From Deroplatys truncata (lineage: Eukaryota > Arthropoda > Insecta > Mantodea > Mantidae), in assembly GCA_030765065.1 (NCBI GenBank), contig CM060980.1, positions 61,116,364 through 61,180,363 on the forward strand: 64,000 nt of DNA, written 5' to 3'. A program made the position numbers and the translations under genes. The notes under the pieces were generated by a model that had not been told where the DNA came from, did no database searches, and saw only the letters and a program-made list of their open reading frames with translations. Every line of letters begins with the position of its first letter. Positions within the stretch are counted from its first letter, which is position 1. Shown one piece after another: positions 34,890 through 47,619 of the stretch.

Positions 34890-35387
34890 TAATTATTACA
34901 TCCAAAAAAGTTAGATTCGATATATAGTGTTTCATAAATGCGTCATGTTTTCCGCGAATGATATTATAGCTTATTCAGTAAACTTATAAGGCTCTATAAA
35001 CTTTTCCAGAAATTGCAATAAGTTTTGTTTATCTATTGATGATCACTTTGTAAAATGGCATGTTACATGACATGCATTAGCATAGCCACCAGCCCATTCA
35101 TAGCATCGTCTTCCAGCCACTAATATTAAAGTGTTCATTAATTGATCTAGAATTTAATAGCTTAATGTATGTATGCTAGAATGTGCAACAACAGTCAGGT
35201 TCATCAAGAGGCTGCATAAGCACCTACGAATAGAAGCGAAAGTACTATAAAGAAAAACAAATGCATTGTCAAGTTTCTGTGCACTCGAGTGTACACTTCT
35301 GTTTCGGAGGCGGCCACCATAGTACATAGTGATAAGAACCTATCAATGGAAAGCGAAGATCTGTGGTTTAGATTGCCTTTTAAAAAA
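33661..35387. other. Unassigned AT-rich sequence with (AAT)n tract
   Basis: An (AAT)n tract lies at about 34851-34890. A short 'ctgaggaagcaagctctgaaac' word at 34098-34119 is discussed under findings. No gene was recognised. Confidence 0.5.
34851..34890. repeat. (AAT)n microsatellite
   Basis: About 12 units. Confidence 0.95.
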
Positions 35388-36357
35388 TCTGATGTGTTAC
35401 ACTCACATGACTTTCTCTACTCTTGTACAAACTATTTTTACAAACTCTTATTCTCCAACTATTTCATATTAATCGAGATAAACATTTGCAGAAACGATCT
35501 TTTGACATGCAAAGAGAATTACATTTTACACATAGCGACCAGTTCTAAAAATATTTGACTATCGCCTAAGGCCTACTATGTTCCCCTTGTTTTGTAATTG
35601 CAAGGGCAATATAGAAATACAGTAGCCTTTAAGCATCGACATATATCTTAATAGCTGGTTGCTAGGTGCAGCACCATTCTCTTTGCCACCATATTCTTTG
35701 CATATCCAAGACAAAAAAATTAATAACGAATTCCCATTTGAGAAAATAAGTATTGAAAAATTTAAGGGAATAACAAGCAATATCTCGAAAATGGTTCACT
35801 CAACAAAAAAAATGTATATGACAAATTGTGTATTTTAACGCGATCTACATTTTTGTGTAGTAAAATTTTGTCTATCTCTTATGGTTTACCAGTTATGCAA
35901 AAGTCGTTCACAATGAAGAATACTTTTGGAGACATTCCCAGAAAATTCAAGATTTTATTTGTCATGAAAATATCTTAAACATATGATATTTTAGTCAAAA
36001 TTGTTAGAGCCATTTTTAAGAAAATTAAAATTTTCGAAAACTGTTCCATGTAAAGGGTAATCTGGGGTGGGAGAGTTTCTTGAAAACCTTCGTGTCACAT
36101 CTCCGGAAGATACTGAACCTAAATCCCAAGTTTGGTGTTTATCCGACGGATCGTTTCTGAGTTATGCTGTTCACAGACACACACACAGACACACACACAC
36201 ACACACTCACAGACACAACACGGACATGTTTCCAAAAATAAGTTTTTTGGATTCAGGGGGTCTCAAAACATATATTTCCGATGAAATCTCGGTATCGAAT
36301 TTTTGGGTGGAATACAATACTTCCCCTACTTACTATACGTAGTAGAGAAAGTAAAAA
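35388..36357 (+). repeat. Family R copy 15, full length with internal inverted duplication
   Basis: Both termini are intact (TCTGATGTGTTACACTCAC ... AGTAGAGAAAGT). At 35503-35590 part of the 5' module is present in inverse orientation, followed at 35598-35712 by the same part in normal orientation, which makes a large imperfect hairpin. The CA tract is at 36178-36215. Confidence 0.92.
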
Positions 36358-37394
36358 CGAGTAGCTTATTTTATTTTTGCTTCCCGTTATTGGACTCTGC
36401 GTGTATGAATTCAAATAATGTTACATCTTTAATACACAATGACAATTATACAATAAATCCTAAGGAAGTTAATGCTTCGATGTACACACATTCTTAAAGA
36501 AAAGTCATTTTACATTGTTTTTCGTCTTTAGAATACGAGACCAGTAGCGCCAGAGATATTCCAGTTTAAAGATTAAATAGCATATCTGCCACGAAGGGAA
36601 TGCATTGTACAACCCATACAAAGCATCAACCTCCATAAAAGTTCTGTAAGCATTTCTGGCATGTGCTTCATCTTTTCCGTCAGATAATCTGAATATTGCA
36701 GCCTCGAGCAAATACAGCAAAGGGGATGAGCAAGTACCCACATAAAATAAATATCGATCCTATCGCACAGCCGATAATTTGTTTTCGAATCATTAGGTTT
36801 TATGTATCTTGGAGAGGAAAACAGAGGGTTTCTGACATGGAAGATGCCGCAAATCAACCCCTTCCCCTTTCTCTCCCTCAGGCAGACAGTGTTGGGAATA
36901 AAATGGGAATTTCTTGTATTGGAAAAAGAAACAGAAAAAAAAGTTTTCCCCTTCTTTTATTTTTCTCTCCCATAATCGAGTTTCAAACAACGCGATATCG
37001 TCTTCCTTTACTATCTTCCTTATTTTTATGATGAAATGAGGAAGTTTACAGGGCAAATGGCCTTTTTCCTAAAGAAGAACTGGTCCTCGAGCAGTTTATC
37101 CAGAGATAACATATTTTGTTGCGGTTCATTTATCTCCAAAGTTGTTATCGATACTCTGGCTGCCTTTTTGCAGATACAAAGGGCTGGAGCTTATGTGGCG
37201 GAAAATTACTGACAGCTTATCATAGCTCGATACCGGAGCTTGGATGTCGACAGTCGATTACTCATATGTAATATTTCAGCCGGATAGGTCATTCATTTCG
37301 ATGTTTTTATGACGTCTTTGAATTCACCTCCAAGAGATACTTTTTCACTGAAAATAACTGCTTAAAAAACGCTAGATGTTTAAATTTTTTAATT
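36358..37394. other. Unassigned sequence of mixed composition
   Basis: Overlapping minus-strand frames at 36505-36857 contain no recognisable domain. No gene is called. Confidence 0.45.
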
Positions 37395-37500
37395 AATGGA
37401 GGCTCTTTGACTGCTGTGGTCCTTAGCGTCCCATTCTATATTGGGGTAAAATACCTGCAATTTTGCTCAGAGACCTCTTAGATGTTCATGGGCGAAGTAC
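37395..37500 (-). repeat. Interspersed repeat shared with 9270-9440
   Basis: Inverse copy of the 'caatatagaatgggacgcta' block, with 'ggctctttgactgctgtggt' next to it. Confidence 0.6.
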
Positions 37501-39935
37501 ATCATAAAATACTGTAACAAAGGGACTGGTGAGTTTCGAGATCCATTGTCGCCATCCGCCGGACGAGGAAATCTGAAGAAGTGCGGCGGTTACTAGAACT
37601 TTCTGGAAAAAATGAATTGAAAGTTAGTCTCGAGACTCGAGCGTGAAAACTGGGTAAAGTCAGAAACCACATAAAGAAATAGGTTCGTGAGAGTCATTCG
37701 GTCGGTCAGTTAGCAAGCTTCCAGCGTGGAAGTTAAGCTAAAGCTGACGGGGAAAGTGTATGTTACTGTACATTGTTCATGATGTTCTATGAGAATAGTT
37801 TTGAGGATACAGCGGTCATGCGGTAGACCTTAGACACAGGGCTGATATACTATGAGTTTTAAGTTAGCCAGCCTGTTAAGGAGAAGCGAACCATAATCAT
37901 TTAAATGAAAGAGCGATGCATATTTTTGTGAACGTGTAATCCACCTCTCAGAGGATGTTGAAGCCAGGTAGCATGGTCTTTAGTTCGAACCTAATAGAAC
38001 TGAGTGTAGTGTAGAAGCAGCTATGCAAATATTGTGGAAGATAGAAATACCGGGTAAAGACGAAGTTACGCTCATCGAATTTGGAAACATATTAGTCTCA
38101 ATACGTTAAAAATATGAGGGGAATCGAAAGAAAACTGCTCTGCAATATTATAACACTGTTGCAGCATGGTTAGTCGACTCGGGGTTGCAGTACTCGTCTC
38201 GAGGCGTGCAGCTCTCGCGAAGGGGGTAGGAGCTAAGGTGAAAAAGAGAACTTCAGGTAACGCTCTTGGGCCATTTATTCTAGACTAGGGGCCTACGGCC
38301 CAGTCTGTAAGAAAGGCAGATGTGTTACATAAAGAGGTTTCCTGTGCACAAATTATAAATCAAAGTCTCGCGCAAATCTGACCATAGCAGAGATGTCCCG
38401 TATCGGGTTTTCGGGTGCTCTCCCGTGACCTCCGGTCAGCTTAAATATCTTACAATATGAGGCGTCAGCGCTCTGTTAATCTAGAGTCACCGTGTACACT
38501 GATTTCAACACTTCCGCGTCTCAATATGATATCTGGGATTTGTTTCCAGGCATGAGTAGTTTTCGTAATATTTCGTACAAAACTTTATTCAGCCAGGTTC
38601 AGGACAGCAAATACATGCTGCAGCGAGACACCCTACCTGGTACGTAAAGTATTTATTAAGAAGAAGAAGAAGAATCGATAAGGCATTTATATTTTTAGAA
38701 AGCAATTACAGTAGCGCAATGAAATCCAGTGGCTACAAAAAAGGTTGATCCAAATACTGAATCCACAATAGTAAAAGGCGCTTCGTTTTTTAATTAGATA
38801 ACCGATCAAAACTGAGTGCGTTTCAGAGTAGACAGGGTCGTTATTTTACCTATGCTTTCTTCATCGGTGCGGTTTCTAACGCCTCGCTGCTAGCTAACCG
38901 ATAAATATTAACTTTCCGTGTAACGAAACATGAACGTGTCGGAGAGCAAAATGCATAATGATCTTTATCATCCCAGGTTAATATGTAACGTTTGACTCAT
39001 GTATCACCTTTACATCACGAGATGGGTAAGTACTCCAACAGTGAACCAATCAAAGCAAATCCTCCAAAAATAGTATACGCTACAGGCAAAATGGCTTTAG
39101 ATGTTATTCAGATTTCATATTAACCATCTACATTTCGTGAGATCGGTGGTATAGAATTAGACAAGCGGAAATTTGAACAATCAATTTTAAAAGTTATCGC
39201 TGCTTCCTAACTACACCAACGTTTCAAATAGGTAAGTCATTTTAAGTTCCAATTTCCGTAACAACGTTAGAAAACAATAGAATCATATATTTCAAAATCT
39301 TAAACAGAGATCTATGATATTATTTTTGAAATACTGTAATTTAGATAAAATATTTCACTGCGGAAGTGTATGCATAGGTATGTGGCTAAACAAATCGCTC
39401 CTTTGATGTTTAATGACTGCTTCTTGTAACTATTTTCTCCAGTAATGTATTTCGCAATAGTTGTTGTTAACGATTAAAAAACAAATAAGATAATGCTATA
39501 AGTGGTTTTAATTCTATGATATCTTTGAACTAGTACATGGTCAGGATAATATAATAATTGGATTCTTGCTTTGCTTTTACAAGTTTCATTCACTAATGAC
39601 AGGGTAAATGCTCCCTATAGGTAAATGCTTTTATTAATATAGTTCTATAAATAATAATTGCAGCTCTGTTCACAATATGGTTGTCTTCCAAGATCCTTTT
39701 CTTTCTCTCTCTCTCACTCTCTCTCTCCTCCTACTACCACTTCCCTTTTTAAATTTTCTCTCCTACTCCTTTATCCATCCCCCTCACATATTACCTTTTC
39801 ACTCTCCCTGTTCCATTTTTTTCACCCGCTCTCCCTCTCTCCCCACAACTTATTGCAGGCGTTGTTTTGAAAACTAATACTAAATCTGTTATTTCACTAT
39901 AAATTAAAACAATGAAGCCGTTCGTGGGGCAACAA
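37501..39935. other. Unassigned; pyrimidine-rich tract near 39698-39847
   Basis: 37540-38650 is more GC- and CpG-rich than its neighbours. Part of it (38160-38530) may be a diverged relative of 43608-44030. A ~150-base pyrimidine tract with (CT)n lies at 39698-39847. No gene was recognised. Confidence 0.45.
39698..39847. repeat. Pyrimidine-rich tract with (CT)n
   Basis: About 150 bases with few purines, including two CT runs at 39702-39728. Confidence 0.85.
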
Positions 39936-40292
39936 TTTTGAAGCCGTAACCTTTGCTTCAAATTTTGATACTGCTATCTGGAAGTTGCATCCATTTAGAT
40001 AACGTTAAATGTTATCTGTTTTGTTGGTGAGTCTCACCTTCTAACTCGTTCTGAGTTGTCCGGACCACCAGCTGCTTCAGTGGTATAGCTTTGAGTTCTT
40101 TGTCATAGGCTATACGAGATTGCAACGGAAAAGATAACACCAGTTTAGTTAGCTGATAAGTTTTAATTTTGACTAAAATATTCTTGAAAAGAGTTGCCGA
40201 TTGTTGAATTAGAGAATTAAATTATGTCTAGAATAATAATTATGCAAAGCGTCAGTTGCCGTAAGTCGCAGAAATGTTACTCGGAAAGATTC
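39936..40292 (-). repeat. Interspersed repeat, partner of 63137-63512
   Basis: Read on the minus strand it matches the later copy block by block: 'atctttccgagtaaca', 'acggcaactgacgctt', 'ataattattattctaga', 'ccactgaagcagctgg', 'acgttatctaaatg' and 'tatcaaaatttgaa'. The family is unknown. Confidence 0.8.
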
Positions 40293-41176
40293 TTCACAAT
40301 AATTGTTTAAGTTTTTCTAACTCAAGCACGTAATTGAGCGTTACACAAAACAATGTCACGAGAGACACAGGAGCAATCATACGAGTAAGTCACCGAATTA
40401 AATAATTACGTCTCATTTAGAATGCCCGCTCTTTTCTTAACTTAATCTCCGCCTACCTATCACTACCCACACCAACGTTTTATTATTTTATTTACCAACG
40501 TTTAACAATTGGTAAAACTCTACGTATGCATATATGACACTGTTTCCATGCGGTGCCTTGCTGGAATCTCAGAATTTTATTCCCTTTTCTAAATTTACAG
40601 AACTCCTGTCTACGTGACTTTTCAAACGTACTGAGCTTACCCTTAACTGCATTCCAGGAATCTTTAAGCCAAAGCATTCCCTACTCGGCTGTTACTAATG
40701 ACTTTCCCTAACATGACTAGGGTGACCTCTTTCTCCGGAAAAATCTTTTAATTCAGGCTTATTACATTATACATTGACTTAAGATACATGAATTGTTTAT
40801 TGCCATTATTTCTCTATGTTACTGTCGTTTCTTTATTTAATTATTTATATGTTACTTTCAATAACTAAGGTATCAGCACGTTATCACTCATTTTTCGTAT
40901 GCAATTCGAACTACGCAGTAAGAAAATGACAGTGGAAGAACCACCAAACCATCACTGTGTCAGATTAACTACTTATCGAATAATAGTATCGAACATTTTG
41001 TATGACTTCTTAAATATTCAGTATATATTTTGTAACCATAAGACATATCCATAAACCCTTAAAATCTTCACAAAACCAAAACATATTATAATATTCTGAA
41101 TTTCTTACTTTGTATTTTATTGCAATTTCGTACCTTTTTTAAAAATAATTAAAATGCCATATAGTGCTTCTTCTAA
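40293..41176. other. Unassigned AT-rich sequence
   Basis: Nothing recognisable was seen. Confidence 0.5.
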
Positions 41177-41508
41177 GTGGGCGTCCCACTGCTGGAGTTG
41201 CCTAGAGAGGGCGATGAAAGGTCCCCGACCAAGCAGTCCTCTAGTGTAAACGGGAAGTAGTCTTTCCTTTGGACAAACTTCCACGTCATTTGTCCGGCAC
41301 CGCTATACGCTACGCAATATACCTGAAAGATGAGAAGAAGACGGAATGAAAGGGAAATGATAGAAAGGAAACCGTGGTAAATGAGAAACCATTCCAGCAT
41401 TGACCTACCATATAAAACCCAAGGTCAGATTGGGAGGTCGACGGGAGTCGAACCCAGGGCATCCTAAATGCGAGCCTCATGCGTTACCGCGAAGCCATTT
41501 CGTTCGGT
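41177..41508 (-). mobile_element. tRNA-derived SINE (subfamily A2), antisense, truncated
   Basis: On the minus strand ACCGAACGAAATGGCTTCGC, a B-box-like GGGTTCGACTCCC and a body parallel to the 4112 copy, ending at 'ggcaactccagcagtgggac'. The last ~150 bases of the 4112 copy are missing. Confidence 0.8.
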
Positions 41509-42745
41509 CTAAAAAGCATATAACGTAATAAGATACGTTGCAATCGTTCCATTCATTCATGAGTGAAACGCTTATCTATCTACCTGCCTACATAAACGGT
41601 TCCAAAGGTTTCCTGAGGTCTCTCTTGGATGGTTTGTTTACTTTAATCCGGCAAAACTTATCGTTTTCTACTATGTACAATTATTTTACAGGAATTTAGG
41701 CTTGCAGGTAGACATTTAAATTGCTGTATGACATCCTTTAACAGATCGTACAGTTATAAAAGCTACATAGAATTAAAGTAGAAGGTTTGTAATGTTTAAC
41801 AACGCTTAAACCTTTATTTATGAACTGTGTAATTTTTTCACAGATGGGTATTCCTATTGTTTTATGTGCTTCATTTAAATTTTTCTTGGCTATTTAAACA
41901 GTGTAGTTTGTTTTTACGTCATTCTCTTCACAATGTATTCGCACCTGGCAGATGTCGTGAGTGCAGGAAACTAAATCACAGCGTCAAAAACATCTTACAT
42001 CTTATGAAATTTGTCTTCTGAAATTCATCTGACATCTACCTATGGCTTTTCTATTCTGGGCTTCACTTTAATTTCCTTTAAAAGCATTGGCGTCACTGCT
42101 GCAGGGAAAGGGAGGCTTTCTTGGTGCAAAGAACGCCTAGAGGGATGGCAAGAAGAGGAAATCACGCCATTACATCTGGAGCATCCTCCACATAAACAAA
42201 CCCAATAGCAGAGAGGCCCGTTTAAATATTGTCGATGTTAAAGAAAAGCAGCAGGCGTAATGGGACCGCTTCCAACTCCAAAAAGGAAGAGGAAGCGGGA
42301 CCAATATTATAGACTCGGCGCGAGTCTTCTATCGGAACCAACAGGAGGGGAGCGTACCCATATTTCAAAATAGTTTTGTCGAAAAGAAAAAGAAACACAT
42401 TATAAGTGGGGACGCGGAGAGGAAGGCAAGAAATCATATATCCTGAAACTAAGAGAAGCATTGAAGAGGAACAGAACCGATTATGACGTAGCAGGATACC
42501 CGGCAGACGGTCGTCTTATGTTTTGAACTGAAACAAATGCTTCCAGAATAGAGCAGACTGTATATTGTGACGAAATAATAACAATAATATCGTTATATAA
42601 TAAATTAGTATTATATATTTATAATTATTATTATATGTAAACAAGAGTAATGAGGTATGAACAAATAGTTTGTGCAAATACTCCCTTCTACATCACACTG
42701 AGCATAATATAAGGGGGGACTAGCATTACTTTCCAAAAATAAAAA
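41509..42745. other. Unassigned sequence
   Basis: AT-rich, with a purine-rich, more GC-balanced part at 42090-42480. No gene or repeat was recognised. Confidence 0.5.
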
Positions 42746-43592
42746 TGTCATGCGTTACATTCACAAGACTTTCTCTACCCAGTATTAGTTACTTTTATAC
42801 AGCGTCTACTAACTATTCGTACGAAAGATTATTTTCCTATCTGCTTCATCTTGACTGAGATATACATTTGCAGATACAGTTACATTATATATTAGGTACA
42901 AGAGGGATAGAGGAAACCGAATCAGTAGCTACATGTTTAAAAGCGGCTCGTTATGGTTTTAATACTCCATACTCTTTCCATGACATCTTGAGAAACAAGT
43001 TAATAGCGGCAGGACATTAAAGAAACACAGCATTGAACACATGAAACCAATAACAACGGATATCTCGGAAATGGGTAATGCCACAAAAAAGTGTTTAAAA
43101 TAAATTGTGTGTTTTAAAGGAATGTATATTTTTTGTTCAGCACGTTTTTGTTAATCTCTAAACCTTTACCAGTTATACAAAATTATACAAAATTCTCTTC
43201 GAAGAAGTTAGTATTCACAATCTATTACCAGAAAATTCAAGATATACATTTTGTTTATCATAAAATAGATTAAAAATATGATACTTTAAACAAAATCGTT
43301 AGAGCCATTTTGAGAAAATAAAAAATGTAGAAAATGTTCCATGTAAAGGATAGTTTGAGATAGAGGATTTTCTTCAAAATCTTCGAGTCGCATCTTACAT
43401 TCCAAGTTTGATATTTATCCGACTTTTGTTTTTTGAGTTATGTTGTTCACACACCATAGACATATACGGATGTCTTTATAAAAATGTTTTTTTTTATTCA
43501 GTGGACCTCAAAAGATGTGTTTTTGGTGAAATCTAATACCGAATTGTTGTGTGTAATACAACACCTTCTCTACCTACTAAGCTGTATTATTT
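42746..43592 (+). repeat. Family R copy 16, old subfamily
   Basis: It starts TGTCATGCGTTACATTCAC with ACTTTCTCTACC. It has the 'catcttgagaaacaagttaa' variant of the middle and ends near 'acaccttctctacctactaa' with a damaged 3' terminus. It shares this subfamily's words with copies at 11228 and 60552. Confidence 0.78.
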
Positions 43593-43607
43593 ATTTTAAG
43601 TATATTG

Positions 43608-44030
43608 TAATGAATCCGGGGAGAAAGGGACCCTAAGCCGTTATCGGGGAACAATTAGAAGTAGAGTATTCGTGAGCGATGCGGGAGGGGTGGAAGAGGG
43701 TTCAGTGAAACACTGGATATTACTAAATGGACGCATATCCTAAGAGCTTTATTCTCTTAGATAGAACCTACAGTCCAGTGCTAAGTATTTGTGCATTCGT
43801 ACATACCTTGAGTTCGGCACTGCACGACGTTGATAGTCACAAATTATATACCTACACTAATCAGAAACTTCACTGACGTGGATTCTGCCCTGGAGGAAGC
43901 TCGCGGCGGTATCTCCTTTTGACCTCAGTTCTGCAACCTTATAAACTTTCAGAGCTATAACTTTCTCTCACCTCAGCGTACTCGTAATATGCATATTCCG
44001 CCAGCCGACGTTTCAACACTTTATCCGGAA
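43608..44030. repeat. Possible LTR-like repeat, weakly similar to 38160-38530
   Basis: It begins TGTAATGAATCCGGGG and has 'tttattctcttagatagaac' and 'gtcacaaattatat'. These recall 'tttattctagactagg' and 'cacaaattata' in the same order at 38270-38360, and both end with 'tttcaacactt'. The similarity is distant. Solo LTRs are one explanation. Confidence 0.3.
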
Positions 44031-44035
44031 CCTAC

Positions 44036-44072
44036 ATAGACACACGCACACACAAAAACACAAACACACACA
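44036..44072. repeat. Imperfect (CA)n tract
   Basis: CACA-rich tract with G and AAA interruptions. Confidence 0.85.
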
Positions 44073-44239
44073 ATTCCTTCAGCAAGTATTCCCCTTTCAT
44101 AGAAAAAAACAGTGATAATAAAATAGCCTTCCCAGGTAATTCACAGAAAATTCTAACGATATATTTTCTCTCATACCAGTATCTTAAACACAGACATAGT
44201 TAGTTTTCTTTGACGAATAGGGACACCCTAGTGATGCTT

Positions 44240-44560
44240 TCTTTAATCAGGTAAATTTCTACTGTCACTTATTCAGGAGCGCATGCTATGAGTTGATTAG
44301 CCCACTGACCATAGACAGCGCCACGGGAGAGAAGCAGGACATTGCTGGCGTTAAATGTCCCAAACCTTGTTCCGGGAGGTTCTTCTCTTACAATGTATGA
44401 GGTTACTTTTCTTGCAAATAAGCCTTACACGGGAACAACGGCTTTAACTCCCTTCCGAAAGAAGCGATGTTAAGGATGTTTACGCCCGAGAAAACCCATT
44501 GCCCTCTGCCGAGCTTGAAACCGCGACCTCTGGAACCAGAGGCTAGCATTCTTAAACTGT
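44240..44560 (-). repeat. Probable decayed tRNA-derived SINE
   Basis: Read on the minus strand, 'gaatgctagcctctgg', 'ggtcgcggtttcaagctcgg' and 'atgggttttctcgggcg' follow the order tRNA-like head then 'ggttttct' body seen in other SINEs here. The B box is decayed and the ends are not determined. Confidence 0.4.
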
Positions 44561-44601
44561 TTTAACCAAAACCATTAGAGGAACTTTTGTTAAAGTACAA
44601 A

Positions 44602-45500
44602 TCTCATGTGTTGCGTACATATAACTTTCCCTACTCACTCTTGTACAAAACACTCTTATAATAGCTTATTATCCATCTACTTATTGTAAATACAGGTAAA
44701 TCTTCATTACTAATTTATGCATCTATTGTAGATATAAGAAGAATACAATAGGCTAAAGCGACAGTCAAATCTTTTCAAAGCCGGTCATTATGTAATGGTT
44801 TTGGAATTCTGTTCTCTTTGCAAAAACCGAAAAAGAAAGCAAATAAGAACAGAGATGTGCAGCTGAGAGAAGTAAAAAGTATTTGAAAATTATTAACGTC
44901 AAAAAAATGGCATTTGACATAAACTGTGTGCTTTAATGAGATCTACATTTATTGTACAGTAACATGTTCTTCTATATTCTCATAGTTTACTAATTATACA
45001 AAAGTTATTCAGAATAAGGAGAACTCACAGGCTATTCCCAGAAAATTCAAGATATGCATTTTATTTGCCATGAAAATAAATGAAACATTTTATATTTTAA
45101 TCAACATTGTTACAGCCATTTTGAGAAAATAAAAATGTGTACTGGGTAGTTTGGGGAGGGGGGAGTTTCTTCAAAATCTTCGTCCTGAACTTAAATACCA
45201 AGATTTGTATCTAATTGTAAGAAGCACTTTTAGGAGTGATACCACATTCATTATAAGCATGTGACCCAGTGGCCCCAACACCAAGAGCCAAAGTGATGTG
45301 AATTGATAAAGAAGAGGTCGACCCAGCAATAGTTATAAGCAAGTTTTGTATTGAACCGACTTTTCGTGTTTGAGTTACGCTGTCCACAAACACACATACA
45401 CAAACGGGCCTTTATCGGAGACCTCAAACATGCATTTCCGGTGAAATCTCGATTTAGAATTTTTGGATGCATTATAATGCTTCTGGGGAATTTTTTATAC
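44602..45500 (+). repeat. Family R copy 17, diverged, with ~130-base insertion
   Basis: The family order is clear from TCTCATGTGTTGCG to 'tttttggatgcattataatg'. An unrelated stretch of about 130 bases at 45218-45345 interrupts the region just before the 'gttttgtattgaaccgactt' block. The subfamily resembles copies 1 and 2. Confidence 0.75.
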
Positions 45501-45524
45501 ATAGTTCTTTTTGTTTTTCTTCTT

Positions 45525-45712
45525 TAGGAGGAGAAATTTCTTGAAAATCCTTGTTATACATGTTTAAAAGGTTTCTGGCTTAAATATAAAACTTTATATT
45601 TATCGGCTTTTCGTTTATCGAGTTATACCTTTCATAAAGATGCATACTAATACAGACATACAAACACAACACTTTTAAAATAGGGTACATCAAAACGTGC
45701 ATTTTTAAGTGG
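45525..45712 (+). repeat. Family R fragment, very diverged 3' part
   Basis: Blocks 'gagaaatttcttgaaaatcc', 'tttatcggcttttcgtttat', 'cagacatacaaacacaac' and 'catcaaaacgtgcattttta' are in family order. Confidence 0.55.
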
Positions 45713-47267
45713 TGTAATGTATCGTTTAACATAGATGAGGGGCACAGATTTCCCATAGACATGATTATAAAACTCTGTTAATAATATTCTTTGGTCCGTT
45801 AATTTTAAATTTCTCATAACATTCCAAGGCACATCTCCATATCTTGCAAGAAAGAAAGTCTTGATAATGAAATATACCTATATTTGGAAAGCTACAGACT
45901 TTGAAGACAGCCTGCTTATCTTGGACAGCACAATTTCCTTTCTAATCTTATACTTGTCACTTCGTTTTCCCATGCACCTGCCCTGATTTCTCAGTAATGA
46001 CTTATCATGACGTCATTACAAAACTGCCAGCCTACGAAGTTACTGTCGGCGTAGGCCTCTATTCAAATTAGCAAGGTGCGGGATCTTCGGGTGATACCCA
46101 TCTCGTTGCTATCAATGTGAAGATAGCGAGATGAAAATTCTTGACGTGTGCTGCTGTGAAACTTTGTGGAATGAGGGAACATTTTGACGTTAATTTAAAT
46201 TCTAGGATGGGGTAAGTAGTTGGGAAGGGTTCAATTATTCCTTGAGAAGAAACGTATATAAGCAAGTGGTGTTAACGAACCTATAGAAACAAACTTTAAC
46301 TCCAGTGCAGCGTTGTACGTTAAACACTGCCAGATTAACAGACTCGTGGGGCAGGAGAGCACAAATCATTTTGATTTTAATAATAACAGTTATGAATTTC
46401 GTTTCACGGGTTACGAGCAGTGTATGTGTGCGTGTGTTTGTCTACGGCATGGCATTTAATCAACAGCAGATAGGCAGGTGGAACAATTCCATCCCACGGG
46501 ACGCAATGCAATATTTGTAGAGAAAGGACCTGCCAGGAAAGAGCTGGAGGAAAGGGTTAACATTGCGAGGTGAAATTATTTTGAGGAAAACTCATTTGAC
46601 AAGTATTAAACGAAAATGTTTGTTTCAGTGTGTACATTCATGCAAGATATGGTCCTATTCCGCATCAAAGGCGCTCAGGCCTGATGGAATATTAATAAAC
46701 ATTTGTGGAATGCGATATTTTGTTGCTGCTTGTGTTTCAAATGCTTACCTTCGAGGCAACAAACGCTGGGCTGTTTGCCTTTTTTCCTCTTCCAATGTGC
46801 TTGTTAGGTTAAATCACCCTCTGGGTCCTGAATTTGCTTCTGTTAGCGTATGCAACAACTTTCGTCAACACCGTCATCATATTCTACATTATTATTATAA
46901 TTATTATTCAATTTTTAAACCGTGTTTATAACCCAAGGTACAAGCGTAGGACACATTTCAGTACATTGGACATTTTACTCAAGGCAATTCACGTTTTAAA
47001 CCACCCTAAAGACTAGTAACTTCATATTGTTGGTGAAATTATAAATACTGCTTATCTTTGAAGAAAAACTTGCAGGTCGTAGGTAACAAAAACAGTTTTT
47101 CTTTTTTCCTTGATGTAAAAATATTATTGGTATCCACACAAACCAAACTGATCGCACTCCCTCCAAAAACAAACTACGGATACAAAAAACGACAGGAGTT
47201 TCCTGATATAACTTAAAGAATATTATGGTGGTTCTAGGTCTTCCCCGCCCTCGTCATTTCAAGGTAA
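45713..47267. other. Unassigned; hairpin and TATA-like word near 46099-46262
   Basis: 46060-46530 is less AT-rich and contains an inverted repeat ATCTCG..CTATC/GATAGCGAGAT (46100-46132) and a TATATAAG at 46255-46262. No exon follows that I can recognise. The rest is AT-rich and unassigned. Confidence 0.45.
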
Positions 47268-47575
47268 GTGATAATATCGGGAGGAAAGTTCGCCACCAGG
47301 TCACTTGTCCTAGCAGGAAGTCGAACCCAAGACGCAGACGAAAGCTTTACCTCCACATTCCCGCGGTGCACTTTTATTCATCTCACCGACATTTCATATC
47401 ATCTGCTTTCTTGCTCTCATACCAGGATTCGGGCTGATCACCCATCCTGCCTGTTCTCTCTGATCCAGGCTGTCTACTCTCCAATAGGCGTCTGACCTCA
47501 GGCACCCACTTGTAAGACCTGGGGGATGTAAGACCTAACAACGGGGAGGGTAAACAGAGAAAGAAGAAGAAGAAT
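47268..47575 (+). mobile_element. SINE pieces: antisense tRNA-like head and subfamily B body
   Basis: 47290-47345 matches the antisense head at 25594-25672 ('ctagcaggaagtcgaaccca'). 47345-47575 matches the B-type 3' part ('gggctgatcacccatcctgc', 'tgtaagacctgggggatgta'). Together they look like a rearranged or composite SINE. Confidence 0.55.
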
Positions 47576-47619
47576 ATACCTCCAATCTATGTGTATCTAT
47601 TACTCCTTCTTGGATACCG

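Noticed and set aside
36505-36857. Minus-strand frames with hydrophobic, Trp-rich stretches, considered as a chemoreceptor exon remnant
   Set aside because: Hydrophobic segments sit in different frames and no receptor signature could be followed for more than a few residues.
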